Positions 42,899 through 53,876 of a stretch of DNA of 64,000 bases are shown piece by piece. The notes beneath the pieces were generated by a model. It did no database searches. It worked only from the letters and a program-made list of their open reading frames with translations, and was not told the origin of the DNA. Within the stretch, counting starts at the first letter, position 1; the number at the start of each line of letters is the position of its first letter. Location of the stretch: assembly GCA_035537875.1 (NCBI GenBank), contig DATLLJ010000105.1, positions 87,551-151,550 on the forward strand, given 5' to 3'. The stretch comes from DATLLJ01 sp035537875 (GTDB lineage Bacteria; Acidobacteriota; Vicinamibacteria; Vicinamibacterales; CAVVIG01). Position numbers and translations under genes: made by a program.

Positions 42899-45076
42899 GT
42901 GACCGCCCGCCGTTGCCGGCGCGCGGCAGTACCCGGTGGGTCGGCCATCGGCGCCAGAGCATTGAAGCCAGAGCACGCTCTCACCCCCCAGATTCTCCTG
43001 GTGGATGACAACCCCACCAACCTTCAGGTTCTCTATCAGACCCTCGAGGGCCAGGGGTACCGTCTCTTGGCGGCGAAGAGCGGGAGAGACGCGCTCGCCA
43101 TCGCCGACCGGACCGTTCCGGACCTCATCATGCTCGACGTGATGATGCCCGACATGGACGGTTTCGAGACGTGCATCCGCTTGAAGGCCGGCGCTCGCAC
43201 GCGCGAGTCGGCGGTGATTTTTCTGTCCGCGTTGACGGAACCCCAGGACAAGGTGCGCGGCCTCGAGCTTGGCGCCGTCGATTTCGTCAACAAGCCGTTC
43301 CAGGCCGAAGAGGTCCTGGCTCGGGTTCGAACGCACCTCACCATCCGCGATCTCAACAGACAGCTGCGACGCCGTAACGAGGAGCTGGAGCACGAGCTGG
43401 CGGTTGCGCAGGAGCTCCTGCGGGAAGCCAAGGACCGCGGCGACGGCGTTCTGCTCGGAGATAGCGAAGCCGCACGCCGCCTCTGTCAGAACATCGTAGA
43501 AGCAGCGCAGAGGGATGATCTCTTGTTGATCGCCGGACCTCCCGGAAGCGATCACGAAGCCGTTGCCCGTGCCGTTCACCACCAGTCGGGCCGGGCAACC
43601 CGCGCCATCATCTGTGTCAATTGCCTGTCGGCGCTCTCAGACGCGTCGTTCGCTCCAGAGACGGATCGCGAACTCGACATTGCCGAGAAGCTGCGTCTGG
43701 CAAACGGCGGGACGCTGTACCTGGAAGGGATCCAGCACCTGCCGGACGCGTCGCAGCGGATCCTGGCGAGGATGCTTGCGACGGTGAACGCCGGCGATCG
43801 CGCGGCGCAAGCGGCTCAATCCGACGTTCGCGTGATCCTGGCGACCACTCGAGCCCTCGACGAAGAGGTTGCCGCCGGGCGCATCGTGCAGGAGTTGCAC
43901 CGGGCTGTCCGAACGACCATCGAGCTGGCGCCGCTCAGCGCGAGGCTCGACGACCTGCCGGTGCTGGTGCGGCACATCGTTCAGCGTCAGGCCGAACAGA
44001 CGGACCGCGTGGCGCCGCGCATCGGCGACACGCTGCTCGCGCGTCTGAAACGTTACCGGTGGCCCGGCAATCTGCGGGAGCTGCGCAGCGTGCTCGAGCT
44101 CTCGCTGGCGACCAGTCCGGGTGAGGAACTCGAGGTCGTCGACTCGCTGCTCGATGACAGCGTCAAGATTGGCAGCTATCAGCTCATCGATCGCCTCGGC
44201 TCCGGCGGCATGGGCGAAGTGTGGTTGGCGCGTCACCAGCTGCTCGCTCGCCCGGCGGCCGTTAAGCTCGTTCGCCAGGAGGCCAGAGCCTACGGAGAAG
44301 AGGAACGGCGACTCCGACAGCGCTTCGAACGCGAAGCCCATGCGACCGCCGAGCTGCAGTCGCCCCACACCGTCCAGCTCTACGACTTCGGGATGACCGA
44401 GGCCGGGAACTTTTACTACGTCATGGAGCGTCTGCGCGGGATGGACCTGCAGCGGATGGTGGAGCGGTACGGCCCGCTCGAGCCCGAGCGGGCCGTCTAT
44501 CTTCTCAAGCAGGCGTGCCGATCGCTTTCTGAGGCGCACCACCTGGGCCTGGTGCACCGGGACATCAAGCCGGCGAATCTTTTCGTCTGCCGGCTCGGGC
44601 AGGAGCACGACTTTTTGAAGGTTCTCGATTTCGGCATGGTCTCGCGAATGACCCCGGCCGCACCGTCGCAGATTGCGGTGGCGGGAACGATTCTCGGCAC
44701 GCCAGCCTTTCTGGCGCCGGAACTGGCGTCTGGTGCCGGGCTGTTCGATGCGCGCGCCGACATCTACGCCCTGGGGTGTGTGGCTTTCTGGCTGCTCACC
44801 GGCCAGCCGCCGTTCGACGCAAACGACATGCTCGCCGTGCTCAGACACCACTCGACGACCCCTCCGTCCCCGCCATCGTTGTTGAGCGAGGAACCCATCC
44901 CCGCAGATCTCGATGCGATCGTGCTGGCATGCCTGTCGAAGGGCCGTGAGAGTCGGCCTGCCACGGTCGACGTGCTCTGGGAGCAGTTGGACGCGGTCGG
45001 TTTCGCCCAGGCCTGGGACCAGGCGCGAGCGCGCGCCTGGTGGGAGCAACACGCACCCGAGCTCGTCGGAAGCTGA
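42899..45076 (+). CDS. Receiver - degenerate NtrC-type AAA+ - Ser/Thr kinase fusion
   Basis: A 725-residue soluble protein with three domains. Receiver, about 30-150: D80 (LIMLDVMMPDMDG), DD 36-37, K132 (VNKPF). A coiled-coil linker (LNRQLRRRNEELEHELAVAQ) follows. NtrC-like AAA+, about 185-405: Walker A is degraded to GPPGSDHE (213-220), Walker B to GGTLYLEGI, the GAFTGA loop is missing, but YRWPGNLRELRSVLE remains. Kinase from about 425: GSGGMGEVW, HRDIKPANLF, DFGMVSR. So the AAA+ part is probably a non-ATPase scaffold or sensor. Start uncertain: GTG at 42899 or TTG at 42962. This fusion is not a family I recognise. Confidence 0.85.
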   Translation: MTARRCRRAAVPGGSAIGARALKPEHALTPQILLVDDNPTNLQVLYQTLEGQGYRLLAAKSGRDALAIADRTVPDLIMLDVMMPDMDGFETCIRLKAGARTRESAVIFLSALTEPQDKVRGLELGAVDFVNKPFQAEEVLARVRTHLTIRDLNRQLRRRNEELEHELAVAQELLREAKDRGDGVLLGDSEAARRLCQNIVEAAQRDDLLLIAGPPGSDHEAVARAVHHQSGRATRAIICVNCLSALSDASFAPETDRELDIAEKLRLANGGTLYLEGIQHLPDASQRILARMLATVNAGDRAAQAAQSDVRVILATTRALDEEVAAGRIVQELHRAVRTTIELAPLSARLDDLPVLVRHIVQRQAEQTDRVAPRIGDTLLARLKRYRWPGNLRELRSVLELSLATSPGEELEVVDSLLDDSVKIGSYQLIDRLGSGGMGEVWLARHQLLARPAAVKLVRQEARAYGEEERRLRQRFEREAHATAELQSPHTVQLYDFGMTEAGNFYYVMERLRGMDLQRMVERYGPLEPERAVYLLKQACRSLSEAHHLGLVHRDIKPANLFVCRLGQEHDFLKVLDFGMVSRMTPAAPSQIAVAGTILGTPAFLAPELASGAGLFDARADIYALGCVAFWLLTGQPPFDANDMLAVLRHHSTTPPSPPSLLSEEPIPADLDAIVLACLSKGRESRPATVDVLWEQLDAVGFAQAWDQARARAWWEQHAPELVGS

Positions 45077-45092
45077 CGGTTCTGAGACGCGC

Positions 45093-45764
45093 ATGCACGT
45101 CCTGTTCGATCTCGATGGCACACTGACCGATTCACGCGAGGGCATCGTCCGCTGTTACCAGCATGCCCTGGCAGAACTGGGCCGCGCGGCGCCTCCCGCG
45201 TCGGATCTCGCCGCCTGCGTAGGCCCGCCGCTGGCCGCCTGCTTCCGGTCTCTTCTGGAGACCGACGATCGCGACACGATCGAGAACGCCGTGGCGAGCT
45301 ATCGTCGCCGCTTCGAGGAACGGGGGATGTTCGAAAACGCGCTGTATCCAGGCATTGCCGACGCCGTAGCGGCTCTGACAGGCGAGGGACACCGCCTGTA
45401 TGTGGTGACCGCGAAGCCTGCTGTGTACGCGACGCAAATCCTGAAGCACTTCGCGATCGACGCATTCTTTCAGGCGGTCTACGGACCGGAGATGGGGCAG
45501 CGTTACTTCGACAAGGCGGCGCTGGTCGAAACCGCGCTGAAGACATCGCGAATTCCGCCCGTCGCCGCCTGCATGGCGGGCGATCGGTCGGACGACGTCG
45601 CGGCGGCGAAAGAGAACGGGCTGCATGCTATCGGCGTGACGTGGGGGTACGGCGGGCACGACGAGCTTTCGCGATCGGGCGCCGATGTGTTGATCGATTC
45701 GGCGTCAGAGTTTCTGAACTACATTCGAACGCGACAGACCTCGCTGACGAAGCATGCGCATTAG
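45093..45764 (+). CDS. HAD-family phosphatase, phosphoglycolate-phosphatase-like
   Basis: A 223-residue HAD hydrolase. Motif I is VLFDLDGTLTDS at the N-terminus, motif II threonine in YVVTAKPAVY, motif III lysine in YFDKAALV, and motif IV is ACMAGDRSDDVAAAKENG. A helical cap of about 70 residues follows motif I, the C1-type cap of the Gph/PGM-like subgroup. The likely reaction is phosphate removal from a small molecule such as 2-phosphoglycolate. The ATG is 16 bases after the kinase fusion stop on the same strand. Confidence 0.88.
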   Translation: MHVLFDLDGTLTDSREGIVRCYQHALAELGRAAPPASDLAACVGPPLAACFRSLLETDDRDTIENAVASYRRRFEERGMFENALYPGIADAVAALTGEGHRLYVVTAKPAVYATQILKHFAIDAFFQAVYGPEMGQRYFDKAALVETALKTSRIPPVAACMAGDRSDDVAAAKENGLHAIGVTWGYGGHDELSRSGADVLIDSASEFLNYIRTRQTSLTKHAH

Positions 45765-45826
45765 ATACCAACGAGGTCGTACGGACCCGAACCGAAGGCT
45801 CGGTGCCGCAGTCGGAGCCGCGGAGG

Positions 45827-46447
45827 TCATCCAAGAAGCGTGAAGTTGATCGTCACAGTCATTTCGACTTCGACCGGCTGACCGTTGAGTAGCGTCGGTT
45901 CGTACCGCCACTGCAGGACCGCGTCGATCGCCGCTTGATCCAGCTCCGGAATGGACTGCACGACCTGCTCCTCGATCACCGATCCATCCTCGCCGATCAC
46001 GATTTCCAGGATCACGACTCCTTCGATACCGGCCGCCTGGGCTTCGGCGGGATACACGGGATTCACGTTGACGATTCGGACCGGGGGCTGAACGCCCTCA
46101 CCGACCCGGACCCGTTGATTTGCAGCGGTGGCGTCAGCGCCCGATCGTGCGGTTGTGCCCTCCGTCAGGATCCCGCGACCGGCGTCGATCCGTATCCCGC
46201 GACGCTCGCCCGAACCAGGTTTTCCATCCGTGGCATCGCTCGCGGGCAATGTGCTCGGAGCGGCCTCGTCGACCCCTGTCTCGGCCGGCACCGCCCGCCA
46301 GAAGCGCATGGGGAGAGCCACTGCGGTCAGCAGGACGGCGGCCGCGGCGAGCACGAGCAGCCCGTGCCGACGAGGCGACAGCGCCTTCGGCTTGACCGGC
46401 TGGAACTGCCGGAGAAACGCTTCGAACTCGTCATCCTGCCACTCCAT
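45827..46447 (-). CDS. Membrane-anchored TonB-C-domain protein, possible anti-sigma partner
   Basis: A 206-residue protein. The first ~28 residues are cytoplasmic (MEWQDDEFEAFLRQFQ...), followed by one membrane helix (HGLLVLAAAAVLLTAVALPM), a low-complexity linker, and a C-terminal TonB-like domain (PPVRIVNVNPVYPAEAQAAG, GVVILEIVIGEDGSV, AAIDAVLQWRYEPTLLNGQP). Its ATG is two bases past the sigma-factor stop with AAGGAG overlapping that stop, so the two are coupled. An anti-sigma role for the short N-terminal segment is inferred from position; no zinc-binding motif is present. Confidence 0.78.
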   Translation of the reverse strand: MEWQDDEFEAFLRQFQPVKPKALSPRRHGLLVLAAAAVLLTAVALPMRFWRAVPAETGVDEAAPSTLPASDATDGKPGSGERRGIRIDAGRGILTEGTTARSGADATAANQRVRVGEGVQPPVRIVNVNPVYPAEAQAAGIEGVVILEIVIGEDGSVIEEQVVQSIPELDQAAIDAVLQWRYEPTLLNGQPVEVEMTVTINFTLLG

Positions 46448-46449
46448 GA

Positions 46450-46935
46450 CTACTCCTTTGCGAGCGGCTGGAGCCGCTCCTTCAGCTTTGCCAGGCCGTA
46501 GCGATAGCGCGAGGCCGCGGTGTTGGCCGGGATCCCCAGCGCGGCAGCCGCTTCTTCGAACGTCATCTGGCCCCATACGCGAAGCACGATGATTTCACGC
46601 TGCTCGTCCGGGAGTTCCCGAAGCGCGGATTGAAGCGCCAGGCCGATCTCCTCGAGACCGGCGGGGCTTTCGAGCCAGTGGCCGTTCGAGGCGAGCGCGG
46701 CCTGACGGGACTGACCTCGCCGATAGTTGAGCGCCGTATTCCGGACCGCGCGATACAGGTAGTGCAGCGGCTGCCCGTTGATCGTTACGGGGCTGCCGAG
46801 CAACTTCAGGAAGACCTGCTGCAACACGTCCTCGGACGCCGCGCGGTCCTGCAGCAGCGAGATGGCGTAAGCGAGCAGCGCGGCGCCGTGCAGCTCGTAC
46901 AGCGTTCGAACCTCTTGACGATCGAGTGATCCCAT
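46450..46935 (-). CDS. ECF-type sigma factor
   Basis: A 161-residue sigma-70 family factor. Region 2 includes ELHGAALLAYAISLLQDRAA and SEDVLQQVFLKLLGSP, with the -10 recognition helix LYRAVRNTALNYRRGQ. Region 4 is LRELPDEQREIIVLRVWGQM followed by the helix-turn-helix TFEEAAAALGIPANTAASRY. The start is ambiguous: MGSLDRQEV at 46935 lacks a good ribosome site at normal distance; the frame runs open to 46983. It is translationally linked to the TonB-domain protein. Confidence 0.85.
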   Translation of the reverse strand: MGSLDRQEVRTLYELHGAALLAYAISLLQDRAASEDVLQQVFLKLLGSPVTINGQPLHYLYRAVRNTALNYRRGQSRQAALASNGHWLESPAGLEEIGLALQSALRELPDEQREIIVLRVWGQMTFEEAAAALGIPANTAASRYRYGLAKLKERLQPLAKE

Positions 46936-46997
46936 GTTCACGGGCGCTTCGCCATAGCCGCTCCTTCTCCTTAGACACTGCAACCGGGCAGATTTGT

Positions 46998-47023
46998 CTA
47001 GTGGTCCTTGGACGGGCCACTAG
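46998..47023. repeat. Short hairpin matching the end of the 57282-57447 element
   Basis: The 26-base sequence starts and ends with CTAG and has 7-bp inverted ends (CTAGTGG / CCACTAG). It equals the right inverted repeat of the 166-bp element at 57282-57447 with nine internal bases removed: TGGTCCT is joined directly to TGGACGGGCCACTAG. It lies between the sigma-factor gene and the P-type ATPase gene, and may be a residual end or a solo repeat. Confidence 0.6.
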
Positions 47024-47137
47024 TGGAGCTGGTCCAGCGGATGAGGCCGCAAAGTCCTGTACGATGAGACCGCCACCGCGCTGCGGCCGTGCCAGCTCTG
47101 GAACTCGTGCCAGATACCCAGAGCGCCCAAAGCCACG

Positions 47138-49630
<2,493 letters not shown>

Positions 49631-49737
49631 CTGGTGGCGCTCAGCGGCGGTCGCCGTTCGCTTCGCCGACGAGACGGGGTGGCAGGACGCGGAAAAGCGC
49701 TTGTACGATTGGGGAGAATTTGGTACCGTCGCCCGCC

Positions 49738-49836
49738 ATGTACGTGAAGCTGCCTTCGAACGATGTGCGCGCGGCCGTCAGCGATATTTTCTGGCTCGCG
49801 GTGGTGGCTGCGGCGATCTGGCTGATGTCGCTGTGA
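49738..49836 (+). CDS. Possible 32-residue single-pass membrane peptide
   Basis: An ATG at 49738 opens a 32-codon frame ending TGA at 49836: a short polar lead MYVKLPSNDVRAA, then a continuous hydrophobic helix (DIFWLAVVAAAIWLMSL). It lies in the ~255-base gap between the ATPase and amidase genes. GGGGAG is present but about 20 bases upstream, too far for a good ribosome site. Bacterial P-type ATPases sometimes have small regulatory membrane peptides, so it merits a check, but it may not be a gene. Confidence 0.3.
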   Translation: MYVKLPSNDVRAAVSDIFWLAVVAAAIWLMSL

Positions 49837-49885
49837 GACGTTGCCGCCCGAGGACCAAAGGCCGGCGGCGACACGGAACTGAAAA

Positions 49886-51877
49886 CTAGGGTTCCTGCGG
49901 CAGAGGCCCGAAATCGGCAGGCGGCGTTCGGTGCTTCGTCGCCCGCTCGTACGCCGACGCGATGCGGAACAGCGTCGCCTCGTCGAACGGGCGCGCGACG
50001 AAGTCGATGCCGACCGGAAGCCGCGCCGGCACGGCGACCAGCCGCGTGCCCTTCTCGCCATCGCGCACGCGATCCCAGACTTCGGTGGTGAAGCCCGCGG
50101 GGGCCGTCAGCACGGGAAAGCCCTGCTGCCCCAGGAACGACCAGCCGACCGGCGAGCGTCCGTTGACGGCTGGTTCTCGCGGGGCCGTGAGCTTTCTGGG
50201 CGGAACGCTGGCCGTCGGCGAGACGAGGGCATCCAGTCGTTGTTCCTGCATGCACTGCAGCACGATCGATTGCACCGCGAAGCGATGTTGCAGGCGCGCG
50301 GCCATGTCCAGCTCCAATGCCCGTTCGGCATTCTCCCGTGTCTGCCTGCGATCGGGGAAGTTGGGATCCCGATAATAAGTTCCCTTGTCGATCAGATCGG
50401 CGTTGCTTGTAATGTTGCCGTCGCCCCGCTCGCGCAGATAGCTGTTCATCATGTACTTGCCCTCGCCTTCGGCGGGGAACGCGCCGAGCTCCCGGATCGA
50501 AAGCGCCTCGGGCAGTCGGGAGGGATCAGATTCCAGTTCGAGCAGCGTGGCAATGTGATCGGTCGCCGGCTGCCCTGTCGCGTTGAAGGGAAACAATTTG
50601 GGGTATCGGGCGGCGTAGGCGGCGTTGTAGAGCGCTGGCGCCAGTCGATTCACGCAGCCCTGAAACAGCGCGCCCTCCTGGCCGGGATCGACGATCGTGG
50701 CGCCGAGGCCGCGCAGATCGTCGAGCGCGCGCTCGACCAGCCCGATGCTTTCCTCGTCGGCTCTCGAGAACAGCGCGCGGTTCATGTACTCGCGAATCAC
50801 GCCGATCCGCACGCCGTCGAGCCGCGGCACGGCCGCGAAGCTCGCGTACGGTTGCGCCGGCACGCGCCCGCCGCTGAACGCCGTCAGCGGATCCTTGGGA
50901 TCGAAGCCGGCGATCACATCGAAAATCTTCGCTGCGTCCTGCACCGTGCGACAGATCGGACCGGTGCGGGTGTTCAGGCCCGCCCCCATCATGCCGTCGC
51001 GGCTCACCAGCTCCTGCGTCGGCGCCAGCCCCACAAGGCTGTTGACAGCCGCCGGCCAGCGGATCGACACCACCGTTTCCTCGCCGATGGCGCAGGTCAC
51101 GAGGTTCGCGGCCACGGAGCTGGCCGATCCGGCGCTCGACATCCCAGGCTCTCGCTCGGTGTCATACGGGTTGCAGAAGGTGCCGCCGAACGAGCTGCGC
51201 GCGCCGTCGGCCGCATATTCGGCCAGATTCGACTTCGCCAGAATGATCGCCCCCGCTTCCCGCAACCGCCTGACGAACGTGGCATCGTCGGGCGGCCGGT
51301 CGTTCGCATACGGCGCGTCGGCACCCGACGTGGTGCGCAGATCGAACGTGTCGTACTGATCCTTCACCGCCATCACGACGCCGTGAAGCGGACCGACGAG
51401 CCTGCCGGTCTGGATGAACTGCCGGTCCTGTGCGGCCGCGACTTCGAGTGCGTCCGGCATGTCGGGAGACGCGTCGACCTGGTCGGTCAGGCTGCGTGCC
51501 TTGCGGGCATCGAAGCCCCAGGCCCTGCGGGTCGCGGGACGCAGGTTGAGCGTCGACAGCGCGTTGATCTGGCCCGCTTTCGGAATGGTCGTAATCGGTC
51601 CAAGGATCCCCTCCGGCTCGTTGACGCAGGTGCCGTTGTAAGCCTTGATGCGCTTCAAGTACAGCTCGACGAGCGTCATGGTGGTGATCTGCCGACTCTG
51701 AATCGCCTGCTGAATGTCAGCGATGGTGGCCTCCTGCAGGTGAAACTTGCCCTGCGGAGTCTGGGCGGCCCCAGCGGCGACTGTGGCGAGTACCACGCCG
51801 ACAGCGATGGCCGTGCGGCCCGGCCATCGACCAATCGGGAACCCTTCGAGCGGAGCAAGGCCCACACGTGAGCTCAT
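49886..51877 (-). CDS. Exported amidase-signature enzyme
   Basis: A 663-residue amidase-signature hydrolase. An N-terminal hydrophobic segment (TAIAVGVVLATVAAGAAQ) suggests export. The catalytic Ser-cisSer-Lys triad is readable: lysine in GVVMAVKDQYDT, cis-serine in GMSSAGSASSVAANLV, nucleophile serine in EETVVSIRWPAAVNSLVGLA. About 150 residues longer than typical amidases, mainly at the C-terminal side. It cleaves amide or ester bonds of small substrates, possibly outside the cytoplasm. AAAGGTG precedes the ATG. Confidence 0.87.
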   Translation of the reverse strand: MSSRVGLAPLEGFPIGRWPGRTAIAVGVVLATVAAGAAQTPQGKFHLQEATIADIQQAIQSRQITTMTLVELYLKRIKAYNGTCVNEPEGILGPITTIPKAGQINALSTLNLRPATRRAWGFDARKARSLTDQVDASPDMPDALEVAAAQDRQFIQTGRLVGPLHGVVMAVKDQYDTFDLRTTSGADAPYANDRPPDDATFVRRLREAGAIILAKSNLAEYAADGARSSFGGTFCNPYDTEREPGMSSAGSASSVAANLVTCAIGEETVVSIRWPAAVNSLVGLAPTQELVSRDGMMGAGLNTRTGPICRTVQDAAKIFDVIAGFDPKDPLTAFSGGRVPAQPYASFAAVPRLDGVRIGVIREYMNRALFSRADEESIGLVERALDDLRGLGATIVDPGQEGALFQGCVNRLAPALYNAAYAARYPKLFPFNATGQPATDHIATLLELESDPSRLPEALSIRELGAFPAEGEGKYMMNSYLRERGDGNITSNADLIDKGTYYRDPNFPDRRQTRENAERALELDMAARLQHRFAVQSIVLQCMQEQRLDALVSPTASVPPRKLTAPREPAVNGRSPVGWSFLGQQGFPVLTAPAGFTTEVWDRVRDGEKGTRLVAVPARLPVGIDFVARPFDEATLFRIASAYERATKHRTPPADFGPLPQEP

Positions 51878-52009
51878 TGGCTGTCACCTTTCGATGTTAG
51901 TAGGCTGGCCACTTCGTTCGCCGGCAGACAGGAGGTGCGATGAGAAGTGAGGGCGCCTACCAGGGGAATCTGCGCCGCTATCTCCATCTGGGCGGCGATA
52001 CTCCATCCG

Positions 52010-52945
52010 CTAGAGAGGGTGGTGCTTCGGGTCGACGTGAGCCCAGATGCCGCGGTGATCGGAGAACTCCATGTGATCGACGCCCCACGCGAGCGGTTCG
52101 ACGTCTTTCAAGTAGAGCCAATCCACCCTCATCGGCACAATGGGGAATCTGAGCGTTGGCGGTGTGTCCGTGAACGGCGTATCGAAGCCCCGGGACGACA
52201 TCCATGTGCGGACCGCGTCGGATTGGCGCGACAGGTAAAACAACGGCAGCATTCCCCAGACCCAGCGGACATTCATCGTGTTCAAGTCGCCACCGATGAT
52301 ACGCGGGCCGTCGAAGGTGCCGACCACGTCAAGGGCCGGGGTCAGTTGAGCGATGCGGCTGTCGCTGTTGATGCGTGTGTCGAGGTGGACGTTGACCAGG
52401 CGCACCGGCCCGTCCGGCGTCGCGACGGTCGCACCGAGGGCCACTCTGCACCTCGACCTGAACGGCAGCCGGTGATACTGGACTGGATGGACGCGGATGT
52501 CGCTCAGCGAATAACGGCTGACGATCGCGAGCCCCTCTGTCACCCCGTCGATGACATTCGCCGGTGCGTACGCGAAGGCGAATCCGAGGCGAGTGCTGAC
52601 CGTGCTGATCAGCGTTCTGCCATCGACTCCGTCATCTCCCACCTCCTGAAGGAACAGGACATCCATGGACCGGTCGCGGGTCCAGCTTTCCAGGATTTCG
52701 GCATTCCGCGCGTCAGCCGCCATGTTCAGGCTGCCCACGGTGAGCGGCTCGTGCGTCGGCTGCAGAGTCGGCGCGGCCCCGACACCAACGGCGGGCGGCC
52801 TGCCCTGGCAGGGCGTGTCCGCCCGCCTCGCGTCGGCCTGCGGCGTCAGAAGCGCGATGGACGCCACGAAAACGACCAGGGTGGGGTATTGCGCAAACAC
52901 GCGCGGATACACGGACGCCAGTTTACCGAATTCCGCCGAGCGCAA
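52010..52945 (-). CDS. Exported endonuclease/exonuclease/phosphatase-fold protein
   Basis: A 311-residue EEP-superfamily hydrolase. Motifs: LTVGSLNMAADARNAEIL (N), MDVLFLQEVGDD (E), RLVNVHLDTRIN (H), RIIGGDLNTMNV (D...N), and the final FSDHRGIWAHVD (SDH). A hydrophobic leader (LVVFVASIALLTPQADA) is present; with the TTG start at 52945 the leader is preceded by about 20 residues, so a GTG near 52912 may be the true start. It is the second EEP-fold gene in the window; the other (17803-18957) has a different leader and context. Confidence 0.82.
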   Translation of the reverse strand: MRSAEFGKLASVYPRVFAQYPTLVVFVASIALLTPQADARRADTPCQGRPPAVGVGAAPTLQPTHEPLTVGSLNMAADARNAEILESWTRDRSMDVLFLQEVGDDGVDGRTLISTVSTRLGFAFAYAPANVIDGVTEGLAIVSRYSLSDIRVHPVQYHRLPFRSRCRVALGATVATPDGPVRLVNVHLDTRINSDSRIAQLTPALDVVGTFDGPRIIGGDLNTMNVRWVWGMLPLFYLSRQSDAVRTWMSSRGFDTPFTDTPPTLRFPIVPMRVDWLYLKDVEPLAWGVDHMEFSDHRGIWAHVDPKHHPL

Positions 52946-52990
52946 GCGCTCCTGTTTGTCGCTGCCCGCCCGTTCGATCGCCTCGACCGA

Positions 52991-53689
52991 TCAGTTGCCC
53001 GTCACGTTGACGAACCCGAACATCCAGTCGTTCAGGAAATGGCTGCGGTTCATGCAGATCACGAGGTATCGTCCCGTTTTGAGGAATCGATACGTAATCA
53101 ACTCGGTGTTGACGAGAAACAGGTTGTTGCCGCCCGCCGACATCAGCCGTCCCGGTTCGTACCACACCCTGTTATCCGGATGGAAGTTGGTGACGTTGGG
53201 GGAAGCGACGATGACGACATCACCGTGGCCGTCTTCGACGGCGTGAGCTCCAGCCGCATTGGCGATGCCCGTGGCTGTAGTCCCGTTGCAGCTGTGCTCA
53301 AGAGGGGTGTCCGTACTGACGTCGCCGGGATCGGAGCCGGGACACAGAAACTGTCCCACCTCGTCGCGGGTGGTGTCCTTGCTGACCTCGTAGATCGCCA
53401 TCGCGTGGCCACCGCCGCGGACGGTAAACGACACCTGCCCGCCCTTGAGGATCGTGACTTCCTCGGGCGTCAGATGATGGAGCGTGAAGGCGCAGGGGTC
53501 CGCGGGACCGCCAATGGCGGCGCCCGTCGCGCACGGCGGTGGGCCCAGTGGACTGGTCGCCAGGACGCCGAAGTCGACGGCTGCGTCGGGGACGGCGGGC
53601 TGCTGGTGCGTGAGATCGCCGTGCTGGGCGGTTGAGGTCACGGGCGCGACGATAAGAGCGGTCGTGAGGAGCAGAGAGCGGGCTCGCAT
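52991..53689 (-). CDS. Exported cupredoxin-like protein
   Basis: A 232-residue protein with a signal peptide (LLLTTALIVAPVTSTAQ) and a beta-sandwich-like domain. A mononuclear copper site is suggested by the histidine in FTVRGGGHAMAIYEV and the C-terminal CMNRSHFLNDWMFGFVNV, giving Cys-x4-His-x4-Met spacing like plastocyanin-type centres. The middle region (CPGSDPGDVSTDTPLEHSCN) adds two cysteines, possibly a disulfide. AGGAGG precedes the ATG. It may shuttle electrons in the periplasm. It is followed (downstream on the same strand) by the EEP-fold gene, with no clear joint function. Confidence 0.7.
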   Translation of the reverse strand: MRARSLLLTTALIVAPVTSTAQHGDLTHQQPAVPDAAVDFGVLATSPLGPPPCATGAAIGGPADPCAFTLHHLTPEEVTILKGGQVSFTVRGGGHAMAIYEVSKDTTRDEVGQFLCPGSDPGDVSTDTPLEHSCNGTTATGIANAAGAHAVEDGHGDVVIVASPNVTNFHPDNRVWYEPGRLMSAGGNNLFLVNTELITYRFLKTGRYLVICMNRSHFLNDWMFGFVNVTGN

Positions 53690-53876
53690 GGCTGAAATCC
53701 TCCTGGTCAGGTGGTCCCCGGCGGTTCAGCAAGACCCCAGCCACAGGCCGCGCACGGTCAACTCCTTCTCGCGCCAGATCTTCGATCACTTGCCCGAAAC
53801 GCGACGGCGGGCAGCGAAGTACGGGGAGCGAAAGCATTTACCAGACGAGTCGGCGCTCAGCGCCAGATGCGCCACG

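Noticed and set aside
42383..43582. The upstream part of the long minus-strand frame
   Set aside because: Antisense to the receiver domain of the fusion gene; only the last 76 codons have coding-like character and lie outside it.
49931..51871. A 646-codon plus-strand frame
   Set aside because: Antisense to the amidase, whose catalytic motifs are clear; the frame has no family features.
51947..53635. A 562-codon plus-strand frame
   Set aside because: Antisense to the EEP-fold and cupredoxin genes, both with signal peptides and conserved motifs.
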